Part shown: positions 32,959 to 43,868 of the stretch, one piece after another
How the letters are laid out: each line of letters begins with the position of its first letter
How positions within the stretch are numbered: position 1 is the first letter of the stretch
Assembly: GCA_945910005.1 (NCBI GenBank)
Contig: OX246741.1
Location: 49,497,167 to 49,561,166 of the forward strand
Source: Isoperla grammatica
Lineage: Eukaryota > Arthropoda > Insecta > Plecoptera > Perlodidae
Direction: 5' to 3'
DNA: 64,000 bases
Notes under the pieces: generated by a model
Database searches by the model: none
The model's input: only the letters and a program-made list of their open reading frames with translations
Told to the model about the DNA's origin: nothing
Position numbers and translations under genes: made by a program

Positions 32959-33757
32959 TAATGCCCGGTTCCCAAGCTCTTACGGCGAACGTTGACGGTG
33001 GCCGTTGGCCAATCGTAGCCATTTACGGCAACGCAGGCCCCGCCTCTTTGACGGCCGTTGAGAATAGATTCTATTTCTATTTTTTACGGCCAGCGTTCGA
33101 CGTTACTGACGCTCACGGCCTTCTACATTGCGTATTTACACGAAAACAAGGTCTTCTTGATCTCCGCCGCAGCCTTCTACATTGCGTATTTACACGAAAA
33201 TAAGGTCTACTTGATCTCCGCCTGGCACGAAAAGTTTGGTTTAGCAAGCTGTGTCCCTACACGCTTCCGAGCTTTTGTAAACATGTCGTCTGCCGACTCT
33301 TTTTCGGATATTTTAATATTTTAATATAAAAACAAGCTGAAGAAGGATCACATTTGGTCACAAATATCGGCCACATTGAACGTTGACAGTAAGTAAATTG
33401 CAATAATCCCATGTGAATCTGACGAAGTGTTCCGGCTCTGGCTGCTAGCAACACCAAAAGACAACAATGAAAAAAATGAATTGAATCAATGGACAAACAA
33501 CAAGCTGTCAAAAAATAATTTCTTCTGATTTTGGAAACCTGTTCAGAATGAACCTTCTCGTACTTCTTCTAAGAACTATTTTCATTCAGTCAATCCACAA
33601 CCAGCTGTCAACTGTCACTATCAGCTGTCACACGGCAACAACATTGTCAACGTTGGCCTACGCTGAACGTTAAAACGTCGAGCATGTGAATGCCCACGCA
33701 ACGGCCTGCGTCAACGGCGGACGTTGACGCAGGCCGTTGACGGCCGCCGTAAGAGCT
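32959..33757. mobile_element. DNA element inserted in LINE ORF2, probable Harbinger type
   Basis: Inverted core AGCTCTTACGGCG near 32975 and CCGTAAGAGCT ending at 33757. Subterminal sequence on both sides is rich in AACGTTGACGG / CCGTTGACG words. The outer left bases (GCCCGGTTCCCA) have no clear mirror on the right, so exact ends and target duplication are uncertain. The inside has two tandem ~52-bp units (about 33119-33222) and a short exon-like stretch at 33282-33389. Confidence 0.75.
33282..33389 (+). pseudogene. Exon remnant resembling MADF/Myb-like protein of Harbinger elements
   Basis: From ATG at 33282 the frame reads MSSADSFSDILIF, a TAA stop, then YKNKLKKDHIWSQISATLNV and a potential splice donor (AG|GTAAG-like CAGTAAGTAA). 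The KKD..W..I...L.V pattern is that of MADF/SANT-type DNA-binding proteins, which Harbinger transposons encode as a second gene. The in-frame stop and lack of further exons make it a relic. The similarity is short, so this is tentative. Confidence 0.4.
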
Positions 33758-35224
33758 ACAAAAAACGTTAGAATAACCAGTAATCAAAAAGACTTAAAAC
33801 CCTGGCTGCAAAATCAAGAAGTTTTTGAAGCGAGGAACTTGAGAAACCATCAATGGAAGCAGTTCAAATACTACCAATTCTACAACAATGACATTACTGA
33901 CATCAAACAACAGAAAGAACAACTATGGACAGAATATGTCAAAGCAAGAAACGTCTATACAAATATACGAAGGAAAGCTGAAAGACAGTACTTAGAAGGG
34001 AAAATTGACGAGTGCAGGGACAATTCAAAACAAATGTGGAAAACCCTGAAGTTTATCACTAACACTAAATCAAACTCAGGAAAAGACTGCTTCCAAAATG
34101 TAGTCTTTCAAAATGACAAAGACATCTCAGTGGCGAATAAACTAAATTTATTTCTTATTGACAGTATCAAGGAAATCGAACAATCTATCCCCGAAGTGCC
34201 TAATTATGACTTGTTCGGAAGAATCAAAGAAATAACAACGGAAACCATATCACTCGATGGTTTTAAGGAAGTAACAATACAAGATATTTTAAGAATTACA
34301 AAAAACCTCAAGCACTCTGCAACGGGTGATGAGATTTCAGTCGACACTTTTAAAAAAATTTTCCCATCTATCAGTCAAAATTTTCTAAAACTTATCAATG
34401 AATCAATCAAACTGGGGCAAGTTCCTGCTAGCTGGAAGAAATCTATAATTATTGGAATACCCAAGACAGATGACCCAAAGGTCCCCCAAGATATTAGGCC
34501 AATCAATATCCTTCCCATCTATGAAAAGATCCTAGAAATATGGATACACGAGCAGCTTTCAGCCTACTTCGAGTCAAACAAACTATTATATGTCAGACAA
34601 TTTGGTTTCCGCAAACATCGATCTACACAAACAGCTCTTCAGATGATCTTCTCTCATTGGCGAAATGGTCTCAATAACAATGAGTTTATTGTAGCAGCGT
34701 CTCTAGATCTGAAACGTGCTTTCGAAACTGTATCCAGGCCACTACTGATACAAAAACTCGAGCACTTTGGAGTTACGGGTCTAGCTCTGGATAACTACCT
34801 TCGAGACAGGACACAAGTAGTAAATATTAACGGTGAACTTTCAGATCCGCTAACAAATAACATAGGAGTTCCACAAGGATCAGTATTGGCCGCACTGCTT
34901 TACATTATTTATATCAATGACATAGGCAAATTTGTAAAAAACTGTATCGTAGTCATGTACGCTTATGATACCATGCTGTACATAATCTCTGATAACCTAG
35001 GGGAAGCCATCCGAATGATGAACGACGACTTGATAATAATAATGGAATACTTTAAAGCTAACAAGTTAAAATGCCATCCAGACAAATCAAACTGCATTCT
35101 AATAACAAGCTCTGTCACTAGAAGAGAACAACTCATGCAAAGTTGCAATAGCAAGATCAAGATTGATGGTACAGAATTTGATTTTCAAGATTCCATCAAG
35201 TATCTGGGCATAATGGTAGACTAT
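33758..35224 (+). pseudogene. LINE ORF2 part 2: reverse transcriptase with mutated YADD
   Basis: Linker with KPWLQNQ, then RT motifs in order: KHSATGDEIS, PASWKKSIIIGIPK, QDIRPINILP, ARQFGF-type (here VRQFGFRKHRSTQTAL), SLDLKRAFETVS (motif A, Asp kept), GVPQGSVLAALLY (motif B), then MYAYDTMLY at the catalytic loop, where the family has YADD. The first aspartate codon is TAT (34964-34966), so polymerase activity should be lost. KLKCHPDKSNCILI and IKYLGIMVD follow. The frame is open throughout, from the end of the first DNA insertion to the second. The RT copies LINE RNA into DNA at the nick made by the endonuclease. Confidence 0.88.
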
Positions 35225-35372
35225 AGACGTTTTCATAGCAACACGGCAACACGTTTTTTTCGGACCGGCAGATCACGTGAACCAATCAGAAACTTGCCGT
35301 GCCTACCCTGATTGGTTCACTTGACTTGCCGGTCCGGTAAAAACGTGTTGCCGTGTTTCTATGAAAGCGCCT
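35225..35372. mobile_element. 148-bp MITE inserted in LINE ORF2, TAT duplication
   Basis: Ends AG(A/G)CG(T/C)TTTCATAG continue as AACACGGCAACACGTTTTT and then CGGACCGGCA, mirrored on the right. An inner pair, GTGAACCAATCAG and CTGATTGGTTCAC, makes almost the whole element a hairpin. Direct repeats TAT (35222-35224 and 35373-35375) flank it. Taking out the insert and one TAT leaves the LINE frame open across the junction. Confidence 0.9.
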
Positions 35373-35960
35373 TATTTGCTTAATTTTAAAGAGCACATTA
35401 CATACATCTCGACAAAGCTTGCTAAAAAGACTGGGTACATGTCAAGGATCAGCTGGAAACTGTCAAAGTGGGTCCAGCTTCTAGTATACAACACTATAGT
35501 CGCCCCACATTTCCAGTATTGTCCGACCATCCTTATGGACATTAACAAATGTGATCTGGAAATCCTTCAGAAAATGCAGAATCGAGGTATGAGAGCTGTT
35601 CTACAGTGTGGCAAGTTAACACACAGAGTAGACATGCTGGGTAACCTAAATTGGCTCAGCGTTGAACAGCAAATAAATTACAATGTACTATGCGTCATAT
35701 ATGAAGTGCTCCACAATAAAGAGTTCTCATACTTCAGCGAGTTCTACAAACTTAACTGTGATATCCACCTACACCAAACAAGAGCTGCTCAAGACTTCTA
35801 CATGCCTATGCAAAACAAATCCTGTGCACAAAAATCACTGTTTGTGAATGGTCTAAAAAAGTTGAATGCTTTACCTATGGAATTAAAATGTAGCAGTGTA
35901 ACAAAGTCAAAATTTAAAAGTGAAGTGAAAAAGTGGGTTTCTACGAAGTACCCACTTTGA
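35373..35960 (+). pseudogene. LINE ORF2 part 3: C-terminal region
   Basis: About 195 codons in frame with the RT after the insert. It reads LLNFKEHITYISTKLAKKTG, then RISWKLS, LVYNTIVAPHFQYCP, LQKMQNRGMRAVLQC and so on to a stop. The pattern HI..I..K..K..G.L.R and Y..I..PH..YC...W matches the standard C-terminal region of CR1/L2/Jockey ORF2 proteins after the polymerase thumb. No zinc knuckle is seen here. It is intact but separated from the polymerase by the insertion. Confidence 0.85.
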
Positions 35961-36292
35961 TTGCAAGTTTAAAATGAATACCTGGAGAAAAAGAGAAATA
36001 ATAGCAGAGTGTAGCTGCTAAGCAGAAATTTACAAACAAACAAGGAACAATAATGTAACACAGTTAATTATCGTTTTTAGTATCGAGTTTGTATTCCGTT
36101 GATAAAAAATGAGCTTCTGCTCTGTAGATTACCATTATCAATTTAATAACTACCATACAGTACGAATAAAGATAGCCCTATCCTAGGCCTAGGGCTAGCT
36201 AGGTGTAAATGAAAATATAACTTCCAGATACAGCATATACATAGCCGCAGATACGAATACGGCATTCATTAAAAGGCATTGTCTAGGCCTAG

Positions 36293-36316
36293 CGTTGAGT
36301 GAGAAATCACTCAACG
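36293..36316. mobile_element. 24-bp nano-element: two CGTTGAG ends joined, 7-bp duplication
   Basis: Perfect 9-bp inverted arms CGTTGAGTG and CACTCAACG around AGAAAT, flanked by perfect GGCCTAG on both sides (36286-36292 and 36317-36323). It is inserted in a TAGGCCTA stretch. The left end keeps two more family bases (AG) than the right end shows. Confidence 0.85.
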
Positions 36317-37610
36317 GGCCTAGTGTCTATAGGCCCTAGCCTGGGGCCTAGCCTAGGCCTACAATTCTCAATTTGTAGAGCCTAGGCTTACCTAGGCTTA
36401 GTGCATTACAAATGATCAAATTCATAGCTAGGCCCAGCCCTAAAATAGCGGGCACAGGCACTCCTACAACCTTAAACAACTAATATGTACAAAGCTAGTG
36501 GAAATAGTGGGGTTACTTTAGCCCAATTTCCTATACCGACCCGGACAAAATTAGGAGAAAGCTGATTTTTTCAGGGTCGCTTACAAATATCATGTTGTAT
36601 AACATACTTCGGGTCCGCCAGAATCCGCCTTGTGCGTTAGCCGCCATCTTGGAAAATGTCGGCGATTACGGCATTACACTAAATCACTTGTTGTGAGTGC
36701 TCTATGTAACATAAAATTACGTGAGTGGTGTCAAATGAAAGATAATATTATGATCAATAATAATAATGTATGGAATTTTAGTTATTTATCATATTACAAT
36801 AGAAGGAAGTAATTAAGTGATCCACCGATAAGTGGATATTTGTATTTTGATGATTTGCGATAAAAATAATAACGTATCCATAACTTATGTTCATACAAAA
36901 CATAAAGATTATTCTGTCTAGAACACACGTGCCAAGTCTTATTTACATAACTTAAAAAATGTTTGAGATACAAGCTATTGTATATCTGCATGTGTCATGG
37001 CCGCCATCGCCCCGGACAGAGCAAAACTCATTACCTTAGCCAATCGGTCAGTAACAACACATTAAAAGAAACTTGTTTTTTACGTGATGATTAAAGAATG
37101 TAATTGAGCTTCACTTAGACCAAAGTCACATATGTGCTTTAGTCGCCATTTTGAAAAATGGCGACGGTTACAGTTTTGTCTTCAAACATGCTTTGTGAAG
37201 GCTACATATAACATAAAATAACATGATGAATCTTAATTGAAAGATATGATTGGGAACTTCTATAAACAGGGAAAAAATTGTAAGTAATTAGATGAGCGTA
37301 GCGAATGTATCAATCAAATCAAATGGTTCATTTCATTCTCTAAATGCGCGAATTTTGTTCGTCGCACATCGGTCAAACGGTTCAACGGATTTGACCAAAA
37401 TTTTAAACCAACACTCTTTAATACTCAAATTGACGATGTCAAGATGAACAGAAAAATCCGTCAAGATGACAACCTACAAAAAAATAAATAACCGAAAACA
37501 TTGAAAGTTTTAATTTCTGTTAATTGAAACTTACGGACGGATTTAAGTAATGTTTTGAGCTCGTGGTAGTATGGGCCCATGGTAAGTCTGAAAAATGAGA
37601 CCCTGTTCTT

Positions 37611-37626
37611 CCCCCCCCCCCCCCCC
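37611..37626. repeat. Poly-C tract (16 C)
   Basis: Left arm of the fold-back element, mirrored by G17 at 39118-39134. Each is preceded or followed by the same CTTCTCCTCTGTCCCACTTA block. Confidence 0.95.
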
Positions 37627-39117
37627 TTCTCCTCTGTCCCACTTAAGATTCCTTCTTCTGCAATTTGCCCTGCCCTTCCTAGCTTCTGGACTCTCCTTAT
37701 GACGACCCCCACGATATAAGAAAAATGGATCTGATTCGGAAGACGCCATGTGGCCTAAGCTGTCGCGTAAGTCACTGAATGCCAAATAATAACAATGTTT
37801 TATATTTATTTATTTCCACAACAAAGGTATTGCCACTGTCTGGCGAAAGTTAGTTTAACGTTGTAACTGTTACCGTAATTTTGTAAGCGCATTTTTAGTT
37901 AATATTTACGGCAATGTTCCCAAACACTGCCGCACTTATAATTATTCACATAGTAAATGTTGTCTATCACTCTCACTTGTTTAGGTGTCCAATTATATAA
38001 ATTGAACATTGCTCCAACACTGTGGCTAGCAGTATTTTGTTGGGGGACGCTGAATAACGCCGAATGAAACAACGCTGAATCTATCGTGTATACTGCACTT
38101 TCAAGTATAATCCTAACCTCAAAAACGTAAACCTTCTAACCTGGAACAACGCCGAATCTTTATCGGCGTAAATCCACCGGAACCCCCTTTAGTTGAATGA
38201 ATAGAATCGCTCTCCATCCAATGATGTATTTTAGCTCCATAGAGAGCCAGTTAACATTTCCTCCTACACCGTTTACTTGTTGTGGATTGTCTTTAGTCAT
38301 CGTGAGAAGATGGGGAAGTTCACGATTGTTAATGATGATTATTAAGACCCGTTTTATTTCCTTCTTTAAAACAAGCACTAGTCGCGTCACTCACATCATG
38401 TCAGTACATAAACAGCCCACTGCAATTTTTCAATTTCTGCTAGCTTGCTCTGAAACCGAGAAATATTATTTCCTATATTGACTGTGTTGGCAGATCCTGG
38501 CGATACCATTAAAATGACAACGTCTTGAGAATTTTGACCAATTAAGATAACTAGTAATCTGTATCATTACCAACTTCTGCAACTGGGGGAACACTGTCTG
38601 CCAAGTTTAATGTTGTCTCCACTATTAGAGTGCATGCAGCATTTTTTGCATTGACACTTTTTATATCTTGAAACATTAACCGATTGGAAAACTTTTAAAT
38701 AAGCCGGGCTTTATTCTGCCAATTCCCAGGAATGCGGCCGCTGACGTAAGCTTAGTACGCCTAGTAATATGCAATGCATGAGCGAATCTCCAAAGACAAT
38801 TTCGTGTGAGGTGGTCGAGGCCATGTACGCGATGGAGAAGGACCCCCCCCCCAACCCCCCCAACTATTATGTTGGTACTCTTTGCATATCTCAGTTCGTG
38901 GGTGCAAGTAACCGTTGATTGATGCAATAGCCTCAGGTTCAAAATGTTTCGTTCTACTTATCATACCGTTATCATCAAATAGTGATGGTGATGGATAACA
39001 GACAAGAGTTGCTCTATCGCATTTGACTGTTTATCATCATGGGGGTCGTCATAAGGAGAGTCCAGCAGAAGAAGGGCAAATTGCAGAAGAAGGAATCTTA
39101 AGTGGGACAGAGGAGAA

Positions 39118-39134
39118 GGGGGGGGGGGGGGGGG
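39118..39134. repeat. Poly-G tract (17 G)
   Basis: Right arm counterpart of the 37611 poly-C tract. Confidence 0.95.
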
Positions 39135-40326
39135 AACAGGGTCTCCTTTTTCAGACTTACCATGGGTTACTTAGAATGGGCCATTCTACCACGAACCCAA
39201 AACATTTAAAATCCACCCGTAAGTTTCAATTAACAGAAATTAAAACTTTAAATGTTTTTGGTTATTTATTTTTTTGTAGGTTGTCATCTTAAAGGATTTT
39301 TCTGTTCATCTTGACATCGTCAATTTGAGTATTAAAGACTGTTGGTTTAAAATTTTGGTCAAATCCGTCGAGCCGTTTGACCGGTGTGCGACGAACAAAA
39401 TTCGCGCATTTAGAGAATTAACCATTTGAATTGATTGATACATTCGCTACGCTCATCTAATTACTTACAATTTTTTCCCTGTTTATAGAAGTTCCCAATC
39501 ATATCTTTCAATTAAGATTCATCATGTTATTTTATGTTATATGTAGCCTTCACAAAGCATGTTTGAAGACAAAACTGTAACCGTCGCCATTTTTCAAAAT
39601 GGCGACTAAAGCACATATGTGACTTTGGTCTAAGTGAAGCTCAATAAATTCTTTAGACACCATGTAAAAACAAGTTTCTTTTAATGTGCTGTTACTGTCC
39701 GATGGGCTAAGGTAATGAGTTTTGCTCTGTCCTGGGCGATGGCGGCCACGACACATGCAGATATACAATAGCTCGTATCTCAAACATTTTTAAAGTTATG
39801 CAAATAAGACTTGGCACGTGTGTTCTAAACAGAATAACCTTTATGTTTTGTATGAATACAAGTTATGGATACGTTATTACTTTTATCGCAAATCATCAAA
39901 ATACAAATATTCACTTATGCGGTGGATCACTTAATTACTTCCTTCTGTTGTAATATGATAAATAACTAAAATCCCATACATTATTATTATTGATCATTAT
40001 ATTATCTTTTATTTGACACCACTCACGTAATTGTATGTTACATAGAGCACTCACAACAAGTGATTTAATGGAATACTGTAATCGCCCACATTTTCCAAGA
40101 TGGCGGCTAACGCACAAGGCGGATTTTGGCGGACCCGAAGTATGTTATATAAAATAAAATTTGTAAGCGGCCCTGAAAAAATCAGCTTTCTCCTAATTTT
40201 GTCCGGGTTAAAACCTAAAATTCCTCCTCTAAAATACAAATTCACAAAATGTTTGTAGTGCAATTACTAGGCATATACGGCCTAGGCCTGTACTAGCATA
40301 ATATAGATGCCCACTTAGTAAATCTT

Positions 40327-40342
40327 GGGGGGGGGGGGGGGG
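40327..40342. repeat. Poly-G tract (16 G)
   Basis: Uninterrupted G run just outside the fold-back element. Confidence 0.95.
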
Positions 40343-40390
40343 TTGCCTCTGCCACCGGGCTATAAGGCCCAGCCTCAGAAGAGAGCTTTA

Positions 40391-40559
40391 AGGTGCATTC
40401 ACAATCTTTACTAGTACTATGGTTTAATGATTAAGACCTAGACAAACCTTAGTCACAGCCAATCAGAGCGCAGTATTCTCCCTCCCAGCCAATGAAAGTA
40501 GCCTGTGGCTTAGTCTTAATCATTAAACCTTAGCACTAGTAAAGATTGTGAATGCACCT
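40391..40559. mobile_element. PIF/Harbinger-type MITE, 169 bp, TTA duplication
   Basis: Inverted ends AGGTGCATTCACAATCTTTA with arms of about 45 bp, flanked by TTA (40388-40390 and 40560-40562). The core (ACCTTAGTCACAGCCAATCA then GAGCGCAGTATTCTCCCTCC) is nearly identical to a block at 62992-63045, so the two elements share internal sequence. Confidence 0.9.
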
Positions 40560-40562
40560 TTA

Positions 40563-41632
40563 CTAGGCGGGAACTCGACAAACGAGTCCTGTGAATTCGA
40601 GGCACGCTACCTGCGTAATCCCTTAACACCCTTCTGCGGATATTGAGGCACCAGGTTAGGGGGTGGTTTATCAACACTGTTGAATACTGTTCATCCTAAG
40701 TGGTTCGCGGTGACTGAATAGACTGGTTTGCGCAGGCCTCAAATTCTACACCCGTGCCTCACTTTCCGCAGAACGCGAATTCACAGGTCGCGTTTTCCAC
40801 AGACCCTTACTAGGCTACTTCTACTACTAGCCTAGGCTTAGGTCTATCTACATTATTATATTTACATATTTATAAAAGAGTGAGTATAAAAAGTGCAACA
40901 AATACCAGAAATACTTTCCATAGGCACTAGGCCTAGGCCACGCACTAGGCCTAGGCCCTATAGCATATGGCTCTAGGTTTGTGCTAGCACTAATTAATTA
41001 TAAACAACTAGCCTTGGCATACTTACAAAGAGCAATAGGCACACACATACATGCACACTCACAAAACACAATAATCAATAACAATCAATAACGAACAGTC
41101 ATTACTGGCCAGTACCTGTACATTGCCTATAGGCCTAGTGTTGGAGGTTGACATTGTGCATGATATTTAAGCTTATTTCAGTAAAGACAGTTTCAAACAA
41201 GTAACTACACTAATTCAGCGGCAATTTGTCATTAAATACGTAGCCACGCACAAGAAAAAATAATGAAAATAACCGTATAAAACAAATAAACACTGTGCAC
41301 TGGTTATACTGATTGATGACCATGTGTATGTATGTACATGGACAGTTTGGAACTTTAAATGCCCAGTTAGGCGACCAATGGGAATTAAGGGGTCATTTGA
41401 TTGGAGGAAGTATGAGAGTCACTGCAACTTAATGTTGCATGTATCAGCGTTGCAGTGATTGTCGTGGTGCTGCTACCAATGACGGCGCTGCCGCTACGCG
41501 GCAGCTTATATACGTCATTGGCTGCTACCTAGGAAGCATTAACCTCAACTATGCGGCTCAATAAGGAACCAGCGCGGCTATCTCGCTTGCTGCCCCCCCA
41601 AGGTGTACTGGATTTACTCCCAGCGGAGTAAT
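40563..41632. other. Spacer, no gene recognised
   Basis: Mixed TAGGCCTA-rich and ordinary sequence. A small inverted pair, GCTACCAATGACG near 41471 and CGTCATTGGCTGC near 41513, could be a minor hairpin. The end (41603-41632) is homologous to 50518-50547. Confidence 0.5.
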
Positions 41633-42335
41633 AGGGAAGTCTCATCAAAAATGAATATTCCTCAAAGCCCCTAAAAATAGAAGATCATTATCTAAAAATG
41701 CGGGCGGTATAATTTTTATATCTGAGAAGCGTATATTTCCAATTCTATTAGCATTTTAAGTTTGAAATTTGGAACTTCTTGTTCCGTAATTGAAAACGGC
41801 TCTTGACGTCATATGTCATGTAAACAACTGCCTCCTTGAAGTATTCTTAATAATATCAACGATATTAAGTTGGACATTTTACAATATCTAGGATGCAGTG
41901 ACTTTACAACAATGTCTTTTATACCACTGTTTTCTTCAGAAAATACATTTTGATACAGTATTTACCAAAACACGTTTAAAATAATGCAATTATTTAACAT
42001 ATTGTTGTTAATTAATGTTGAGAAGTGTTCATTTACTAACTAGAAACAAACGTTGGTTCAGTTTAAGTCTTATGAGAGCAATAATCTACTAAAAGGTGGG
42101 ATTTCAGTACTATTTGTATGATATAAAATCATTGTTTACTGACATATGACGTCAGAACCTTTTAATCACGAGCAAGATGGCGCAAGTCCGTTTCTGAGCG
42201 TGTTTTGACAGCAATATCTTTGACTTGCTGTTAAAGCGATGTTAATGCACCTTTCGAGCCGAATCCAAATAGTTCCCGTTTATTTTAACTTGAGGTAACC
42301 AGTAAGCAAATAAAAAAAATGCGTGAGACTTCCCT
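41633..42335. mobile_element. MITE, 703 bp, 12-bp inverted ends, AT duplication, empty site at 50546
   Basis: Ends AGGGAAGTCTCA and TGAGACTTCCCT, flanked by AT on each side. The uninterrupted target is seen at 50518-50560, where the same sequence reads GGAGTAATTGCGAAGCGC. The junction is therefore defined by comparison. The interior has no transposase. A 2-bp AT duplication would fit ISL2EU-type or IS630-type elements, so the class is left open. Confidence 0.85.
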
Positions 42336-42730
42336 ATTGCGAAGCGCGCGCGCTACAAGCGATCTAGTAGACCTTGGCTGCTCCCAAGCATGGTCAATGG
42401 GGCTTTGCACGCAAAGCTTGACGTAGAATGCGCCACCACCGTCCAATCCCAAATCCATGACCTGCTGGATGGGTAAATCAGCGCGGACAAGGTCTACTTG
42501 ACCCATCCAGCAGGCTGTGATGGCAGCATTTTGCCAAAGACATTGGAATAGAGAAGTAGCGCCACCATAGTTCGAGCTCAAGTCCAGAGCCTCCTGGATG
42601 GGTAAATCAGCCTTTTTTCCATGGCTAAGTTATGCGGAGATCAAGTAGACCTTGTCTGAGGGCTGGCACTACGCTGGCGCTGCGAGTGGGTGAATGTGGC
42701 AGTGCAAAGCCCCATTACGCAGTACGCACT
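42336..42730. repeat. Dispersed repeat with internal inverted blocks
   Basis: Continuation of the target repeat shared with 50518-50580. It contains TAGACCTTG / CAAGGTCTACTTGA, CCTGCTGGATGGGTAAATCA and CAATGGGGCTTTGCAC blocks repeated in both orientations. A related CAATGGGGCTTTGCACTGCG occurs at 58062. No coding domain. Confidence 0.6.
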
Positions 42731-43868
42731 ACGCGTCCGCGGAGAGTTGAGACGCAGTTCACCCAACGACTGAAACAGCGTTCCGTCTGCCGTTTTGATG
42801 CGCGCGAGAATTGATAAACTTCTAAAGAAATTCATTATAGCTTGAATTCCTTTCCCATTTACTATGTTAATTACTGGTGTGGGGTATGTACGCGATCAGA
42901 CTTCAGACAACACTAAACCGATACATTTATTTATACTCATTTGGTCCCACACTGAGAGAAAGAGCCAGAAATGCGTACAATTTCAATGCGTACAGCTGCC
43001 TAGGGTGGTGTGAGTGTGTAGTGCCGAAAGTGGTCATAAAGAAGGGCCGGAGTTCAGTGATCATCCTCCTTCCCCCTTCCCCTTCCCCCCCCCCCCCCCG
43101 CCACAAATACAAGAGGTTTAAAGAGACAATAAAGTGTTGATCAAACATTTTGAAGACTTATTAAAACAAAAACAGAAACTCTTACTACAGCAGTTTTCCA
43201 AAAACTTAATGGTTTTGACTTCTTATATTTAGTTATTGATTAAAAACGAACATGTTGGAGTGTACCCAAGGAACTGCTTCTTTTAGCAAATTATGAATCG
43301 TTTTTGGTTTATTTCAGATTGTTTCCATTTTACTATATTTTGAATTGTTATGTCTGGTATTTAAAAACACGTACAACTCAGGAATCACTATAATTTGATG
43401 TTTATAAATAAAAAGTACCAGAGTTCGCAACTCCGGTATTAAAAACGGTACCGGTGGGGCGCTCCGGTGCGCTCCGGCTCACTTTCATCACAGGACCTGT
43501 GTGTCTGTGTGTATGTGTGTGTGTAGTTGCGCGTTTCAAAATCGGGACGGTTATGCTCTAAAGTAAACACTAATTATTCAGTGCGATTGTAAATCTTCAT
43601 GCCCGATACGAAAAGAGATCCCGCCATTTCCCATTTTCTTACATCCTTCAATCTGAGTTTTCTTATTGGCCAATTTCCAAAAGCCGTGCGTCCGAATCAG
43701 GACCATTGTACGTCGCGTGGGGCAACTTACGGGAGTCCAGCAAGAGAGGGCAGGGCCCAGTGAGAGGACGAATCTTCAGGGGGACAGAGGGGTGAATGGG
43801 ACAGGGTCTCCATTCGTTGCCTCCTTTGGCTAGCAGAGCCACCCTGTACCTATTCTAGCCCGGGCCGA
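42731..43868. other. Spacer leading into satellite
   Basis: No gene. It holds a C15 run (43085-43099), a short GT microsatellite at 43500-43525 and a block at 43715-43815 related to the poly-G-flanking part of the fold-back arms at 39045-39155. Confidence 0.5.

Larger units (their letters stand above)
30220..36170 (+). mobile_element. CR1/L2-like non-LTR retrotransposon, interrupted
   Basis: Order is ORF1 (30220-32097), endonuclease (32098-32958), a DNA insertion (32959-33757), reverse transcriptase (33758-35224), a second DNA insertion (35225-35372), then the C-terminal region to a stop at 35960. A 3' untranslated region runs to about 36170, where an AATAAAG stretch precedes TAGGCC sequence. 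The 5' end is uncertain. Removing the second insertion gives an open frame across the junction. The element is inactive because of the insertions and an RT active-site change. Confidence 0.87.
36539..40208. mobile_element. Fold-back element, ~1.2-kb arms
   Basis: Ends ACCCGGACAAAATTAGGAGA and its inverse. The left arm (36539 to about 37730) mirrors the right arm (about 39020 to 40208) with scattered differences. It includes GCCGCCATCTTGGAAAATG-like and GTCGCCATTTTGAAAAATGG blocks, TTCGCTACGCTCATCTAATT blocks and a poly-C/poly-G block. The interior of about 1.3 kb has no recognised gene. No target duplication was found. It is non-autonomous and the superfamily is unknown. Confidence 0.82.
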
